Part shown: positions 27,275 through 37,962 of the stretch, in pieces | Position numbering within the stretch: the stretch's first letter is position 1 | Layout of the letters: the number at the start of each line of letters is the position of its first letter | Assembly (NCBI GenBank): GCA_028554755.1 | Contig: JAPTOF010000009.1 | Coordinates: forward strand, 1 to 64,000 | Origin: Cordia subcordata | Lineage: Eukaryota; Streptophyta; Magnoliopsida; Boraginales; Cordiaceae | Direction of reading: 5' to 3' | Length of the DNA: 64,000 bases | Position numbers and translations under genes: made by a program | The notes under the pieces: model-generated | What the model was told of the DNA's origin: nothing | Seen by the model: only the letters and a program-made list of their open reading frames with translations | The model's database searches: none

Positions 27275-29327
27275 TTTTTTTTTCGGGATAAGTAAGAAAT
27301 TAAAATTACTTCATGAAAGCTGTACATGTACAAAAGTTGTGGATGGGCCTATACAATGATATCTTCAAGTCTCCACATTTTACGTAGAGCTTTGTTCAAA
27401 GATGAAGACTGAAATTTTCTACCAAAACAGAGTTTAACTCTAACATCATCAAAAACAGTATCAAAAATAAGTTCCTCGGTTCTTGCTTGATTCTTGAAGA
27501 TTCGTTGATTCCTTTCAACCCAAATGTTGTAGATGGCTGCCCCAAGAAGATGCTTGAGAATTGTGGCTTTCAAATGTTTTTCAAGGGCAAAGGGAGTGAG
27601 GAAATCAATAATATCAGGCCAACAAATCAGATTTTCCGGAACAAGAGTAAGTCGCAAACCCTTTCTCCAAATCCTCCTTGTGAAGCAACATTCAAAGAAG
27701 AGATGCTCTCCAGTCTCACAACCCACGTTGCGAAAGGTACACGAAGGATTGATATTAAGCCCCCAATGTAAGACTCTGAATTTTGTGCTAAGGCGGTCAC
27801 GGGATGCAAGCCAAGCAACGAAGCTGTGCTTTGGGTTATGCCTCTTGTGCCAAATGAGATTGAAACCTTCAAAATGAGTGCCTTTTCTTCGAATACTATC
27901 CCAAGTGTGATTGAAAGTAAAGCTTCCACTTGGGGAAAGATTCCATGAAATTCTATCCATTGTGCTTTCGTTAAGACTAAATTCTGGAACATCAACATGG
28001 GAGAGATGCATTGGCCAATTCCAAGAACCATCAATGAAAATCTCACATACCTTTGCGTGAATTGGGGGATGTGGAATGGCATTTGTCCATTGCTCAAAGG
28101 GAGAACCATCTTTGTGCCAATTATCGCTCCAAAAGAAGGTGTTTGCTCCATTTCCAACCTTGTGCTCAAGGAATCTTTTTGCAATGGGACGGCAGCCAAG
28201 AAGTGTTTTAAAAACCCAACTTGCCTCCTTGGGAACTTGTGAATTCCAAATGGAAGAGTCTTTGATATAATTTGCTTGAACCCATTGACTCCACAGTGTT
28301 TCTTAATGAATGGAGAAGCTAGGAGTTTTAATCCAATCCACAAACTTTTTGGGAAATCCCAAAGCAAGAAGAGTGCGTTCAACGAATCTCCAATTCAAGG
28401 AGTCAAAAGCTTTCATAATATCAACTTTAAATGCACATCTTGTGGAAATATGTCTCCTTTGATAACCTCTCACGATGTCACGAGCAATAAGGATATTTTC
28501 GTGGATGAGCCCACCCTTAATGAATGCTGATTGATTCCAAGAGATGAAGTTGGGTAAGCATACCTTTATCCTATTTGCAATGATCTTTGAGATGCACTTG
28601 TAGATGGTGTTACAACATGATATTGGCCTATAATCCTTGACCATGGAGGATTTGAAGTTTTTGGCACAAGAGTAACAATTGTGGCATTTACCTCTTTGAG
28701 GAGATTGCTTGATTCAAAAAGACCTGATTGCATTCAATGCATCCTTCCCCACAATCTCCCACGCAACCTTGTGAAAATGGGAAGTGCAGCCATCCGGACC
28801 CGGGCTTTTGTTTGGGTAGAGAGAAAAAAGCGCATTCTTGATTTCACCATCGGTTAGAGGAGCAATGGTGGTGGCAGCAAATTCATGATCAATTTGCTTG
28901 CCAATAATATTTTCAAAAGATCAACGTTTATGCTTGTGGAGGATTCAGCACCAAGAAGCTTCTTGAAATAGCCAACGAATTCCTCTTTCACTTCGTCATC
29001 TTCAAGGAGAGTATGACCATTCTCATTCTTGATAGCATGGATAGTGTTATTGAGCTTCCTTCCTTTAACCACATTATGGAAGAATTTTGTATTTGCATCT
29101 CCTTCTTTGATCCAAGAAAGTCTTGACTTTTGGTAAAGCATGGCCTTTTGCTTTGCATCAAGCTCCTCCAATTTGCTCAAAATGCTTTTCTCCTTATCAA
29201 TGAGAGAGTAATTATGCTCACCATTGAGGATAGAAAATTGAACACTCTCGAGCTCTTCCTAAGATTTTTGATGACTAACGGACGGCAGCAAAATGCTCTT
29301 TGTCGAAGGATTTCGTGGGAGAAGATG
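27275..29327 (-). repeat. Array unit U14
   Basis: Complete unit of 2053 bp. The tail is T9 followed by CGGG. The zf-RVT half is open (27349-28011). The RT half is frameshifted near 28648 and 28910. Confidence 0.95.
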
Positions 29328-31380
29328 TTTTTTTTGCGGGATAAGTAAGAAATTAAAATTACTTCATGAAAGCTGTACATGTACAAAAGTTGTGGAGGGG
29401 CCTATACAATGATATCTTCAAGTCTCCACATTTTACGTAGAGCTTTGTTCAAAGATGAAGACTGAAATTTTCTACCAAAACAGAGTTTAACTCTAACATC
29501 ATCAAAAACAGTATCAAAAATAAGTTCCTCGGTTCTTGCTTGATTCTTGAAGATTCGTTGATTCCTTTCAACCCAAATGTTGTAGATGGCTGCCCCAAGA
29601 AGATGCTTGAGAATTGTGGCTTTCAAATGTTTTTCAAGGGCAAAGGGAGTGAGGAAATCAATAATATCAGGCCAACAAATCAGATTTTCCGGAACAAGAG
29701 TAAGTCGCAAACCCTTTCTCCAAATCCTCCTTGTGAAGCAACATTCAAAGAAGAGATGCTCTCCAGTCTCACAACCCACGTTGCGAAAGGTACACGAAGG
29801 ATTGATATTAAGCCCCCAATGTAAGACTCTGAATTTTGTGCTAAGGCGGTCACGGGATGCAAGCCAAGCAACGAAGCTGTGCTTTGGGTTATGCCTCTTG
29901 TGCCAAATGAGATTGAAACCTTCAAAATGAGTGCCTTTTCTTCGAATACTATCCCAAGTGTGATTGAAAGTAAAGCTTCCACTTGGGGAAAGATTCCATG
30001 AAATTCTATCCATTGTGCTTTCGTTAAGACTAAATTCTGGAACATCAACATGGGAGAGATGCATTGGCCAATTCAAGAACCATCAATGAAAATCTCACAT
30101 ACCTTTGCGTGAATTGGGGGATGTGGAATGGCATTTGTCCATTGCTCAAAGGGAGAACCATCTTTGTGCCAATTATCGCTCCAAAAGAAGGTGTTTGCTC
30201 CATTTCCAACCTTGTGCTCAAGGAATCTTTTTGCAATGGGACGGCAGCCAAGAAGTGTTTTAAAAACCCAACTTGCCTCCTTGGGAACTTGTGAATTCCA
30301 AATGGAAGAGTCTTTGATATAATTTGCTTGAACCCATTGACTCCACAGTGTTTCTTAATGAATGGAGAAGCTAGGAGTTTTAATCCAATCCACAAACTTT
30401 TTGGGAAATCCCAAAGCAAGAAGAGTGCGTTCAACGAATCTCCAATTCAAGGAGTCAAAAGCTTTCATAATATCAACTTTAAATGCACATCTTGTGGAAA
30501 TATGTCTCCTTTGATAACCTCTCACGATGTCACGAGCAATAAGGATATTTTCGTGGATGAGCCCACCCTTAATGAATGCTGATTGATTCCAAGAGATGAA
30601 GTTGGGTAAGCATACCTTTATCCTATTTGCAATGATCTTTGAGATGCACTTGTAGATGGTGTTACAACATGATATTGGCCTATAATCCTTGACCATGGAG
30701 GATTTGAAGTTTTTGGCACAAGAGTAACAATTGTGGCATTTACCTCTTTGAGGAGATTGCTTGATTCAAAAAGACCTGATTGCATTCAATGCATCCTTCC
30801 CACAATCTCCCACGCAACCTTGTGAAAATGGGAAGTGCAGCCATCCGGACCCGGGCTTTTGTTTGGGTAGAGAGAAAAAAGCGCATTCTTGATTTCACCA
30901 TCGGTTAGAGGAGCAATGGTGGTGGCAGCAAATTCATGATCAATTTGCTTGCCAATAATATATTTAAAAAGATCAACGTTTATGCTTGTGGAGGATTCAG
31001 CACCAAGAAGCTTCTTGAAATAGCCAACGAATTCCTCTTTCACTTCATCATCTTCAAGGAGAGTATGACCATTCTCATTCTTGATAGCATGGATAGTGTT
31101 ATTGAGCTTCCTTCCTTTAACCACATTATGGAAGAATTTTGTATTTGCATCTCCTTCTTTGATCCAAGAAAGTCTTGACTTTTGGTAAAGCATGGCCTTT
31201 TGCTTTGCATCAAGCTCCTCCAATTTGCTCAAAATGCTTTTCTCCTTATCAATGAGAGAGTAATTATGCTCACCATTGAGGATAGAAAATTGAACACTCT
31301 CGAGCTCTTCCTAAGATTTTTGATGACTAACGGGACGGCAGCAAAATGCTCTTTGTCGAAGGATTTCGTGGGAGAAGATG
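29328..31380 (-). repeat. Array unit U15
   Basis: Complete unit of 2053 bp. The zf-RVT half is open (29402-30076). The RT linker/fingers are open at 30786-31232, with a private AATATATTTAAAAAG variant near 30957 that preserves phase. Confidence 0.95.
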
Positions 31381-33438
31381 TTTTTTTTGCGGGATAAGTA
31401 AGAAATTAAAATTACTTCATGAAAGCTGTACATGTACAAAAGTTGTGGAGGGGCCTATACAATGATATCTTCAAGTCTCCACATTTTACGTAGAGCTTTG
31501 TTCAAAGATGAAGACTGAAATTTTCTACCAAAACAGAGTTTAACTCTAACATCATCAAAAACAGTATCAAAAATAAGTTCCTCGGTTCTTGCTTGATTCT
31601 TGAAGATTCGTTGATTCCTTTCAACCCAAATGTTGTAGATGGCTGCCCCAAGAAGATGCTTGAGAATTGTGGCTTTCAAATGTTTTTCAAGGGCAAAGGG
31701 AGTGAGGAAATCAATAATATCAGGCCAACAAATCAGATTTTCCGGAACAAGAGTAAGTCGCAAACCCTTTCTCCAAATCCTCCTTGTGAAGCAACATTCA
31801 AAGAAGAGATGCTCTCCAGTCTCACAACCCACGTTGCGAAAGGTACACGAAGGATTGATATTAAGCCCCCAATGCAAGATTCTGAATTTTGTGCTAAGGC
31901 GGTCACGGGATGCAAGCCAAGCAACGAAGCTGTGCTTTGGGTTATGCCTCTTGTGCCAAATGAGATTGAAACCTTCAAAATGAGTGCCTTTTCTTCGAAT
32001 ACTATCCCAAGTGTGATTGAAAGTAAAGCTTCCACTTGGGGAAAGATTCCATGAAATTCCATCCATTGTGCTTTCGTTAAGACTAAATTCTGGAACATCA
32101 ACATGGGAGAGATGCATTGGCCAATTCCAAGAACCATCAATGAAAATCTCACATACCTTTGCGTGAATTGGGGGATGTGGAATGGCATTTGTCCATTGCT
32201 CAAAGGGAGAACCATCTTTGTGCCAATTATCGCTCCAAAAGAAGGTGTTTGCTCCATTTCCAACCTTGTGCTCAAGGAATCTTTTTGCAATGGGACGGCA
32301 GCCAAGAAGTGTTTTAAAAACCCAACTTGCCTCCTTGGGAACTTGTGAATTCCAAATGGAAGAGTCTTTGATATAATTTGCTTGAACCCATTGACTCCAC
32401 AGTGTTTCTTAATGAATGGAGAAGCTAGGAGTTTTAATCCAATCCACAAACTTTTTGGGAAATCCCAAAGCAAGAAGAGTGCGTTCAACGAATCTCCAAT
32501 TCAAGGAGTCAAAAGCTTTCATAATATCAACTTTAAATGCACATCTTGTGGAAATATGTCTCCTTTGATAACCTCTCACGATGTCACGAGCAATAAGGAT
32601 ATTTTCGTGGATGAGCCCACCCTTAATGAATGCTGATTGATTCCAAGAGATGAAGTTGGGTAAGCATACCTTTATCCTATTTGCAATGATCTTTGAGATG
32701 CACTTGTAGATGGTGTTACAACATGATATTGGCCTATAATCCTTGACCATGGAGGGATTTGAAGTTTTTGGCACAAGAGTAACAATTGTGGCATTTACCT
32801 CTTTGAGGAGATTGCTTGATTCAAAAAAAGACCTGATTGCATTCAATGCATCCTTCCCCACAATCTCCCACGCAACCTTGTAAAAATGGGAAGTGCAGCC
32901 ATCCGGACCCGGGCTTTTGTTTGGGTAGAGAGAAAAAAGCGCATTCTTGATTTCACCATCGGTTAGAGGAGCAATGGTGGTGGCAGCAAATTCATGATCA
33001 ATTTGCTTGCCAATAATATTTTCAAAAGATCAACGTTTATGCTTGTGGAGGATTCAGCACCAAGAAGCTTCTTGAAATAGCCAACGAATTCCTCTTTCAC
33101 TTCATCATCTTCAAGGAGAGTATGACCATTCTCATTCTTGATAGCATGGATAGTGTTATTGAGCTTCCTTCCTTTAACCACATTATGGAAGAATTTTGTA
33201 TTTGCATCTCCTTCTTTGATCCAAGAAAGTCTTGACTTTTGGTAAAGCATGGCCTTTTGCTTTGCATCAAGCTCCTCCAATTTGCTCAAAATGCTTTTCT
33301 CCTTGTCAATGAGAGAGTAATTATGCTCACCATTGAGGATAGAAAATTGAACACTTTCGAGCTCTTCCCTAAGATTTTTGATGACTAACGGACAGGCAGC
33401 AAAATGCTCTTTGTCGAAGGATTTCGTGGGAGAAGATG
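31381..33438 (-). repeat. Array unit U16
   Basis: Complete unit of 2058 bp. The zf-RVT half is open (31455-32117). It shares several substitutions with U17 that are missing from left-hand units, such as CCATCC for CTATCC near 32059 and the ATCATC variant near 33103. Confidence 0.95.
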
Positions 33439-33512
33439 TTTTTTTTGCGGGATAAGTAAGAAATTAAAATTACTTCATGAAAGCTGTACATGTACAAAAG
33501 TTGTGGAGGGGC
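33439..33512 (-). other. LINE 3' UTR and A8 tail, representative of each array unit
   Basis: After the ORF2 stop the minus strand reads a 66-nt 3' UTR containing the perfect 12-bp palindrome TGTACATGTACA (33485-33496), then TTTCTTACTTATCCCGC and A8 (33439-33446 as T8). R1 has the same palindrome and a matching CTTACTTACCTCAC end before its A-tail. The A-tail directly touches the 5' truncation point of the neighbouring unit. Confidence 0.9.
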
Positions 33513-35497
33513 CTATACAATGATATCTTCAAGTCTCCACATTTTACGTAGAGCTTTGTTCAAAGATGAAGACTGAAATTTTCTACCAAAACAGAGTTTA
33601 ACTCTAACATCATCAAAAACAGTATCAAAAATAAGTTCCTCGGTTCTTGCTTGATTCTTGAAGATTCGTTGATTCCTTTCAACCCAAATGTTGTAGATGG
33701 CTGCCCCAAGAAGATGCTTGAGAATTGTGGCTTTCAAATGTTTTTCAAGGGCAAAGGGAGTGAGGAAATCAATAATATCAGGCCAACAAATCAGATTTTC
33801 CGGAACAAGAGTAAGTCGCAAACCCTTTCTCCAAATCCTCCTTGTGAAGCAACATTCAAAGAAGAGATGCTCTCCAGCCTCACAACCCATGCTGCGAAAG
33901 ATACACGAAGGATTGATATTAAGCCCCCAATGTGAGATTCTGAATTTTGTGCTAAGGCGGTCACGGAATGCAAGCCAAGCAACGAAGCTGTGCTTTGGGT
34001 TATGCCTCTTGTGCCAAATGAGATTGAAACCTTCAAAATGAGTGCCTTTTCTTCGAATACTATCCCAAGTGTGATTGAAAGTAAAGCTTCCACTTGGGGA
34101 AAGATTCCATGAAATTCCATCCATTGTGCTTTCGTTAGGACTAAATTCTGGAACATCAACACGGGAGAGATGCATTGGCCAATTCCAAGAACCATCAATG
34201 AAAATCTCACATACCTTTGCGTGAATTGGGGGATGTGGAATGGCATTTGTCCATTGCTCAAAGAGAGAACCATCTTTGTGCCAATTATCGCTCCAAAAGA
34301 AGGTGTTTGCTCCATTTCCAACCTTGTGCTTAAGGAATCTTTTTGCAATGGGACGGCAGCCAAGAAGTGTTTTAAAAACCCAACTTGGCTCCTTGGGAAC
34401 TTGTGAATTCCAAATGGAAGAGTCTTTGATATAATTTGCTTGAACCCATTGACTCCACAGTGTTTCTTAATGAATGGAGAAGCTAGGAGTTTTAATCCAA
34501 TCCACAAACTTTTTGGGAAATCCCAAAGCAAGAAGAGTGCATTCAATGAATCTCCAATTCAAGGAGTCAAAAGCTTTCATAATATCAACTTTAAATGCAC
34601 ATCTTGTGGAAATATGTCTCCCTTGATAACCTCTCACGATGTCACGAGCAATAAGGATATTTTCGTGGATGAGCCCACCCTTAATGAATGCTGATTGATT
34701 CCAAGAGATGAAGTTGGGTAAGCATACCTTTATCCTATTTGCAATGATCTTTGAGATGCACTTGTAGATGGTGTTACAACATGATATTGGCCTATAATCC
34801 TTGACCATGGAGGGATTTGAAGTTTTTGGCACAAGAGTAACAATTGTGGCATTTACCTCTTTGAGGAGATTGCTTGATTCAAAAAAAGACCTGATTGCAT
34901 TCAATACATCCTTCCCCACAATCTCCCACGCAACCTTGTAAAAATGGGAAGTGCAGCCATCCGGACCCGGGCTTTTGTTTGGGTAGAGAGAAAAAAGCGC
35001 ATTCTTGATTTCACCATCGGTTAGAGGAGCAATGGTGGTGGCAGCAAATTCATGATCAATTTGCTTGCCAATAATATTTTTCAAAAGATCAACGTTTATG
35101 CTTGTGGAGGATTCAGCACCAAGAAGCTTCTTGAAATAGCCAACGAATTCCTCTTTCACTTCATCATCTTCAAGGAGAGTATGACCATTCTCATTCTTGA
35201 TAGCATGGATAGTGTTATTGAGCTTCCTTCCTTTAACCACATTATGGAAGAATTTTGTATTTGCATCTCCTTCTTTGATCCAAGAAAGTCTTGACTTTTG
35301 GTAAAGCATGGCCTTTTGCTTTGCATCAAGCTCCTCCAATTTGCTCAAAATGCTTTTCTCCTTGTCAATGAGAGAGTAATTATGCTCACCATTGAGGATA
35401 GAAAATTGAACACTTTCGAGCTCTTCCCTAAGATTTTTGATGACTAACGGGACGGCAGCAAAATGCTCTTTGTCGAAGGATTTCGTGGGAGAAGATG
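33513..35497 (-). pseudogene. LINE ORF2 remnant in unit U17: RT fingers fused to zf-RVT, FADD core deleted
   Basis: ORF2 of a plant L1-type LINE, truncated at its 5' side (endonuclease missing). In order on the minus strand: linker with SFDKEHFA (near 35470), WIKEGDANTKFF (near 35280), NKSPGPDG (near 34960), VKDYRPISCC (near 34800), KVDIMKAFDSLNW (near 34570), TPSFSIH-TAA (34467). It resumes at ETLWSQW and runs through GNGANTFFW (near 34290), SWNLSPSGSFTF (near 34100) and the zinc segment C-I-F-R...H-L-F-F-E-C (near 33900-33860), ending at WRLEDIIV and TAG (33513). Against R6 (45450-46208) about 0.75 kb is missing, including GIRQGDP and F-V-D-D. The second zinc cysteine of the usual C-x2-C is Arg in the units that read through this segment. 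Two independent lesions plus a stop mean no activity. There is no RNase H domain after zf-RVT. Confidence 0.9.
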
Positions 35498-36175
35498 TTT
35501 TTTTTGCGGGATAAGTAAGAAATTAAAATTACTTCATGAAAGCTGTACATGTACAAAAGTTGTGGAGGGGCCTATACAATGATATCTTCAAGTCTCCACA
35601 TTTTACGTAGAGCTTTGTTCAAAGATGAAGACTGAAATTTTCTACCAAAACAGAGTTTAACTCTAACATCATCAAAAACAGTATCAAAAATAAGTTCCTC
35701 GGTTCTTGCTTGATTCTTGAAGATTCGTTGATTCCTTTCAACCCAAATGTTGTAGATGGCTGCCCCAAGAAGATGCTTGAGAATTGTGGCTTTCAAATGT
35801 TTTTCAAGGGCAAAGGGAGTGAGGAAATCAATAATATCAGGCCAACAAATCAGATTTTCCGGAACAAGAGTAAGTCGCAAACCCTTTCTCCAAATCCTCC
35901 TTGTGAAGCAACATTCAAAGAAGAGATGCTCTCCAGCCTCACAACCCATGTTGCGAAAGATACACGAAGGATTGATATTAAGCCCCCAATGTAAGATTCT
36001 GAATTTTGTGCTAAGGCGGTCACGGAATGCAAGCCAAGCAACGAAGCTGTGCTTTGGGTTATGCCTCTTGTGCCAAATGAGATTGAAACCTTCAAAATGA
36101 GTGCCTTTTCTTCGAATACTATCCCAAGTGTGATTGAAAGTAAAGCTTCCACTTGGGGAAAGATTCCATGAAATT
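35498..36175 (-). repeat. Array unit U18, right partial (end of array)
   Basis: Only the 3' third of a unit is present: tail, 3' UTR and zf-RVT codons, in an open frame from the stop at 35572 up to about 36170. Homology ends at CCATGAAATT (36166-36175), after which R1 begins in the opposite orientation. The rest of the unit is missing, so the array was cut here by a deletion or by the event that placed R1. Confidence 0.95.
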
Positions 36176-36298
36176 GGTCATAAAGTCTTCCACAAAATGT
36201 CAAGAAATTATGCTCTCTCTAGAAATTATGCTATCCCTTCTCACTAGAGTTTCTACACTCAACTACCAAACTTTATCTTCTAAATTTCAACTTTAATC
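36176..36298 (+). promoter_or_regulatory. R1 5' leader, CT-rich
   Basis: Contains TGCTCTCTCTAGAAATTATG (36213-36232) and a second CTCACTAGAG block, matching the start of R9 (minus strand, 51102 downward) and of R6 (about 41360). By comparison with R9, which starts 16 nt before the CT block, the first 20 nt or so of this interval may be filler rather than element. Plant LINE promoters are expected in the 5' leader, but no promoter motif can be asserted here. Confidence 0.5.
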
Positions 36299-36997
36299 AT
36301 GCCAAAGAAGAAGAATCACATATCCTCAAGAAAGAGTGCAAGGATTAGAGCTATCAATGCTAAGCTCAAGGAATCCTATGAAGAACTCCCTCAACATGGT
36401 ACTCAAAATGTTGAGTCCTCTTATGTCACCACTGCTCTTTCTTTATCTTCTTTCATAGAGGAGGAAGATTACTCTGTAAACTCAAGCCATGATCTTAAAA
36501 TGGCCTTTGCTTCTATTAATTGCATGGGTTTAAATTCTGAATCTCTATCATCTCGAGTTCAAGAAGACTTTTCTTCTTCTCCTTCTTGGATGATTGATAA
36601 AAAAGTTGAAGAAGTGGAAAAGGAGCTTGCTAAATCATCCTCTCGGGTTGCATTGGGTAATTATTTGGAAGAAAAGCATAACATATCCAAAATGGAACTT
36701 GTTCGAAGCTTGGGAAGAAGATCCGAAAACAAAATGCTTGAAAACTCCATGGCTGCAAAGGATAAAAGCTTGGAGAATAAAGCAAATCAGCATTTAAGCA
36801 AAGCAAAATCTCTTGTCGTTTTGGCTTCAAGCTCCTCCACGCACGGGCAAATGGGTACTCATTCTACTCATCTTGATATAGAAACTGCTGTCCTAATCTC
36901 ACAATCGAAGCTAAATAATTCGAATGCTTTGCATTCATTATCCAGCATAGTCCAGCAGCTTTACCTGAAAATTGCATCCAAATTTCGGCCACATTAG
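36299..36997 (+). pseudogene. R1 ORF1 N-terminal part (MPKKKNH type)
   Basis: ATG-started open stretch of 232 codons. It begins with a basic MPKKKNHISSRKSARI segment and continues with a Ser-rich, acidic, low-complexity region. A helical module (YLEEKHNISKMELVRSL, near 36661-36711) aligns with the same module in R9. The RNA-binding DUF4283 domain and CCHC knuckle that follow in R9 are missing, so only the N-terminal arm of the ORF1 protein is left. In the LINE life cycle ORF1 binds the element RNA. This truncated piece cannot do that. Confidence 0.8.
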
Positions 36998-37429
36998 CTC
37001 ATCACTTGACAACTCACCAAGGTGGTACACCTGCGGCTGCAGTGCAAGCTAAATCTAGGAATCTTTTACAAGAAAATTTTAAAGAATTCCCGCCTCTTGA
37101 TAATTTGCATAGGAAAAATATCTCTGGTGGACCTTTTTATCCAGGTGGGCAGTAACAACTTTACATGGATTCCAACTCACGTTGCCTTGCCAACTCATCT
37201 TCAAAATCTGACCAGCCAAATGCCCTTCTTAAATCATGCAACTGGAATGTTTATCTTAACCTTAATTTGCATGCTCCTCAAGCGTGTATCTTACAACATC
37301 TAAGTAGTCCTCTACAAACGAATCTCCATTCGTTGAGGAAGATTGATTGAGCTCTACAACAGCCTAGTTACTCATTCATTACAATGCATCATCAACATGC
37401 ATGGAATTGCAGCAAAGATAAGTGATGCG
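36998..37429 (+). pseudogene. Decayed ORF1 continuation of R1
   Basis: Frameshifted coding remnant. In different frames it still reads QENFKEFPPLDNLHRKN (near 37065-37120), the proline-containing spacer that precedes DUF4283 in ORF1 proteins of this type, and further Ser/Asn-rich text. There is no continuous frame. The right limit, where LINE similarity is lost, is approximate. Confidence 0.55.
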
Positions 37430-37962
37430 TCTTTCGAGTGCAAGCTCTAAAAGACCCATAAGCATACAGATCGTGGTATACTGTGTACAAGTGCCAGTGT
37501 CGAACCACAAGGAGGCGTGAATAATGTGGGTGAATTCTATGCTTGGTGCGCTAGAAGTTGCAAAAAGAAAGATTTAAACTAGACATATTTTTTGGGATTT
37601 TGGATTATCAGGAGCTCTAGGTAAAGAAAATAAAACTAAACTATGAATATGAAAAAATGGGAACACAAGTTGGTCAAGAGGGAACTAACAATTAAGAAGG
37701 GATTAGGGTGACTTCGACTTATGAATGGGTAATTTTATACTCAAATGCTATGGGATTAAGGGATGATGGCTAACTATCATGAGTGCTCTTAACTATGTTG
37801 CTAGTTAATGTCCTAATTCCCCTCTAAGACTCGGTGCGGGTCCGTCCCTAGACGGCGCCTCCTAGAGCTACGGTGTGGTCCTTATGACCTAGGGCCTTAA
37901 GAGTGACTAACTAACTACCTAGGTGACTTAGAATGAACTTACCCTAGTACCTAAATCATTGG
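37430..37962 (+). other. Unclassified insert within R1
   Basis: About 530 bp with no LINE similarity and no open frame above 60 codons. It includes a GTGCCAGTGTCGAACCACAA stretch (37489-37508) and a locally GC-rich block near 37831-37880 (GGTCCGTCCCTAGACGGCGCC). Phrases like 'GTCGAACCACA' occur in non-coding parts of plant LTR retrotransposons, so a fragment of one is a possibility, but I see no LTR, primer-binding site or coding remnant. Strand is arbitrary. Confidence 0.4.

Larger units (their letters stand above)
33439..35497 (-). repeat. Array unit U17 (best-preserved complete unit)
   Basis: The longest complete unit (2059 bp). All the small contractions seen in left-hand units are absent, so the ORF2 remnant stays in one frame from the unit junction to the normal stop, interrupted only by TAA at 34467-34469. 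It also carries the most private substitutions, as expected of an edge unit. Confidence 0.96.
1..36175 (-). repeat. Tandem array of a 2.05-kb LINE-derived unit (17 complete plus 2 partial copies)
   Basis: A single sequence recurs head to tail with a spacing of 2045-2059 bp, seen from the T8 runs at 615, 2664, 4709, 6758, 8809, 10860, 12911, 14962, 17015, 19068, 21118, 23170, 25220, 27275, 29328, 31381, 33439 and 35498. Read on the minus strand each unit runs: RT linker, RT fingers, first catalytic block (KVDIMKAFD), deletion of the FADD core, zf-RVT domain, stop, 3' UTR with a TGTACATGTACA palindrome, A8, next unit. There is no spacer DNA between units. The array enters from the left edge and stops abruptly at 36175, inside the zf-RVT coding part of the last unit. 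Units are nearly identical by eye. The closest relative elsewhere in the window is the 3' end of R1 (37970-38552). Array expansion or contraction in the assembly cannot be judged from sequence alone. Confidence 0.97.

Noticed and set aside
31733..34546. Long minus-strand frames of 251 codons (31733-32488 and 33791-34546) recurring through the array
   Set aside because: They overlap the zf-RVT remnant in another frame, resemble no domain, and are open only because the units are near identical. The frame ending at 33513 carries the conserved motifs.
34467..35348. Retron, diversity-generating or domesticated reverse transcriptase
   Set aside because: Motif order, zf-RVT domain, A-tails and a target-site duplication identify plant L1-type LINEs, and the array RT lacks its catalytic core. 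No conserved long frame suggests domestication.
1..36175. CRISPR-like or other regularly spaced repeat system
   Set aside because: The whole 2.05-kb unit repeats without unique spacers, and the unit is LINE coding sequence.
37831..37880. tRNA or other structured RNA gene in the GC-rich block
   Set aside because: No A-box/B-box pair or cloverleaf can be drawn from it. It stays an unclassified stretch.
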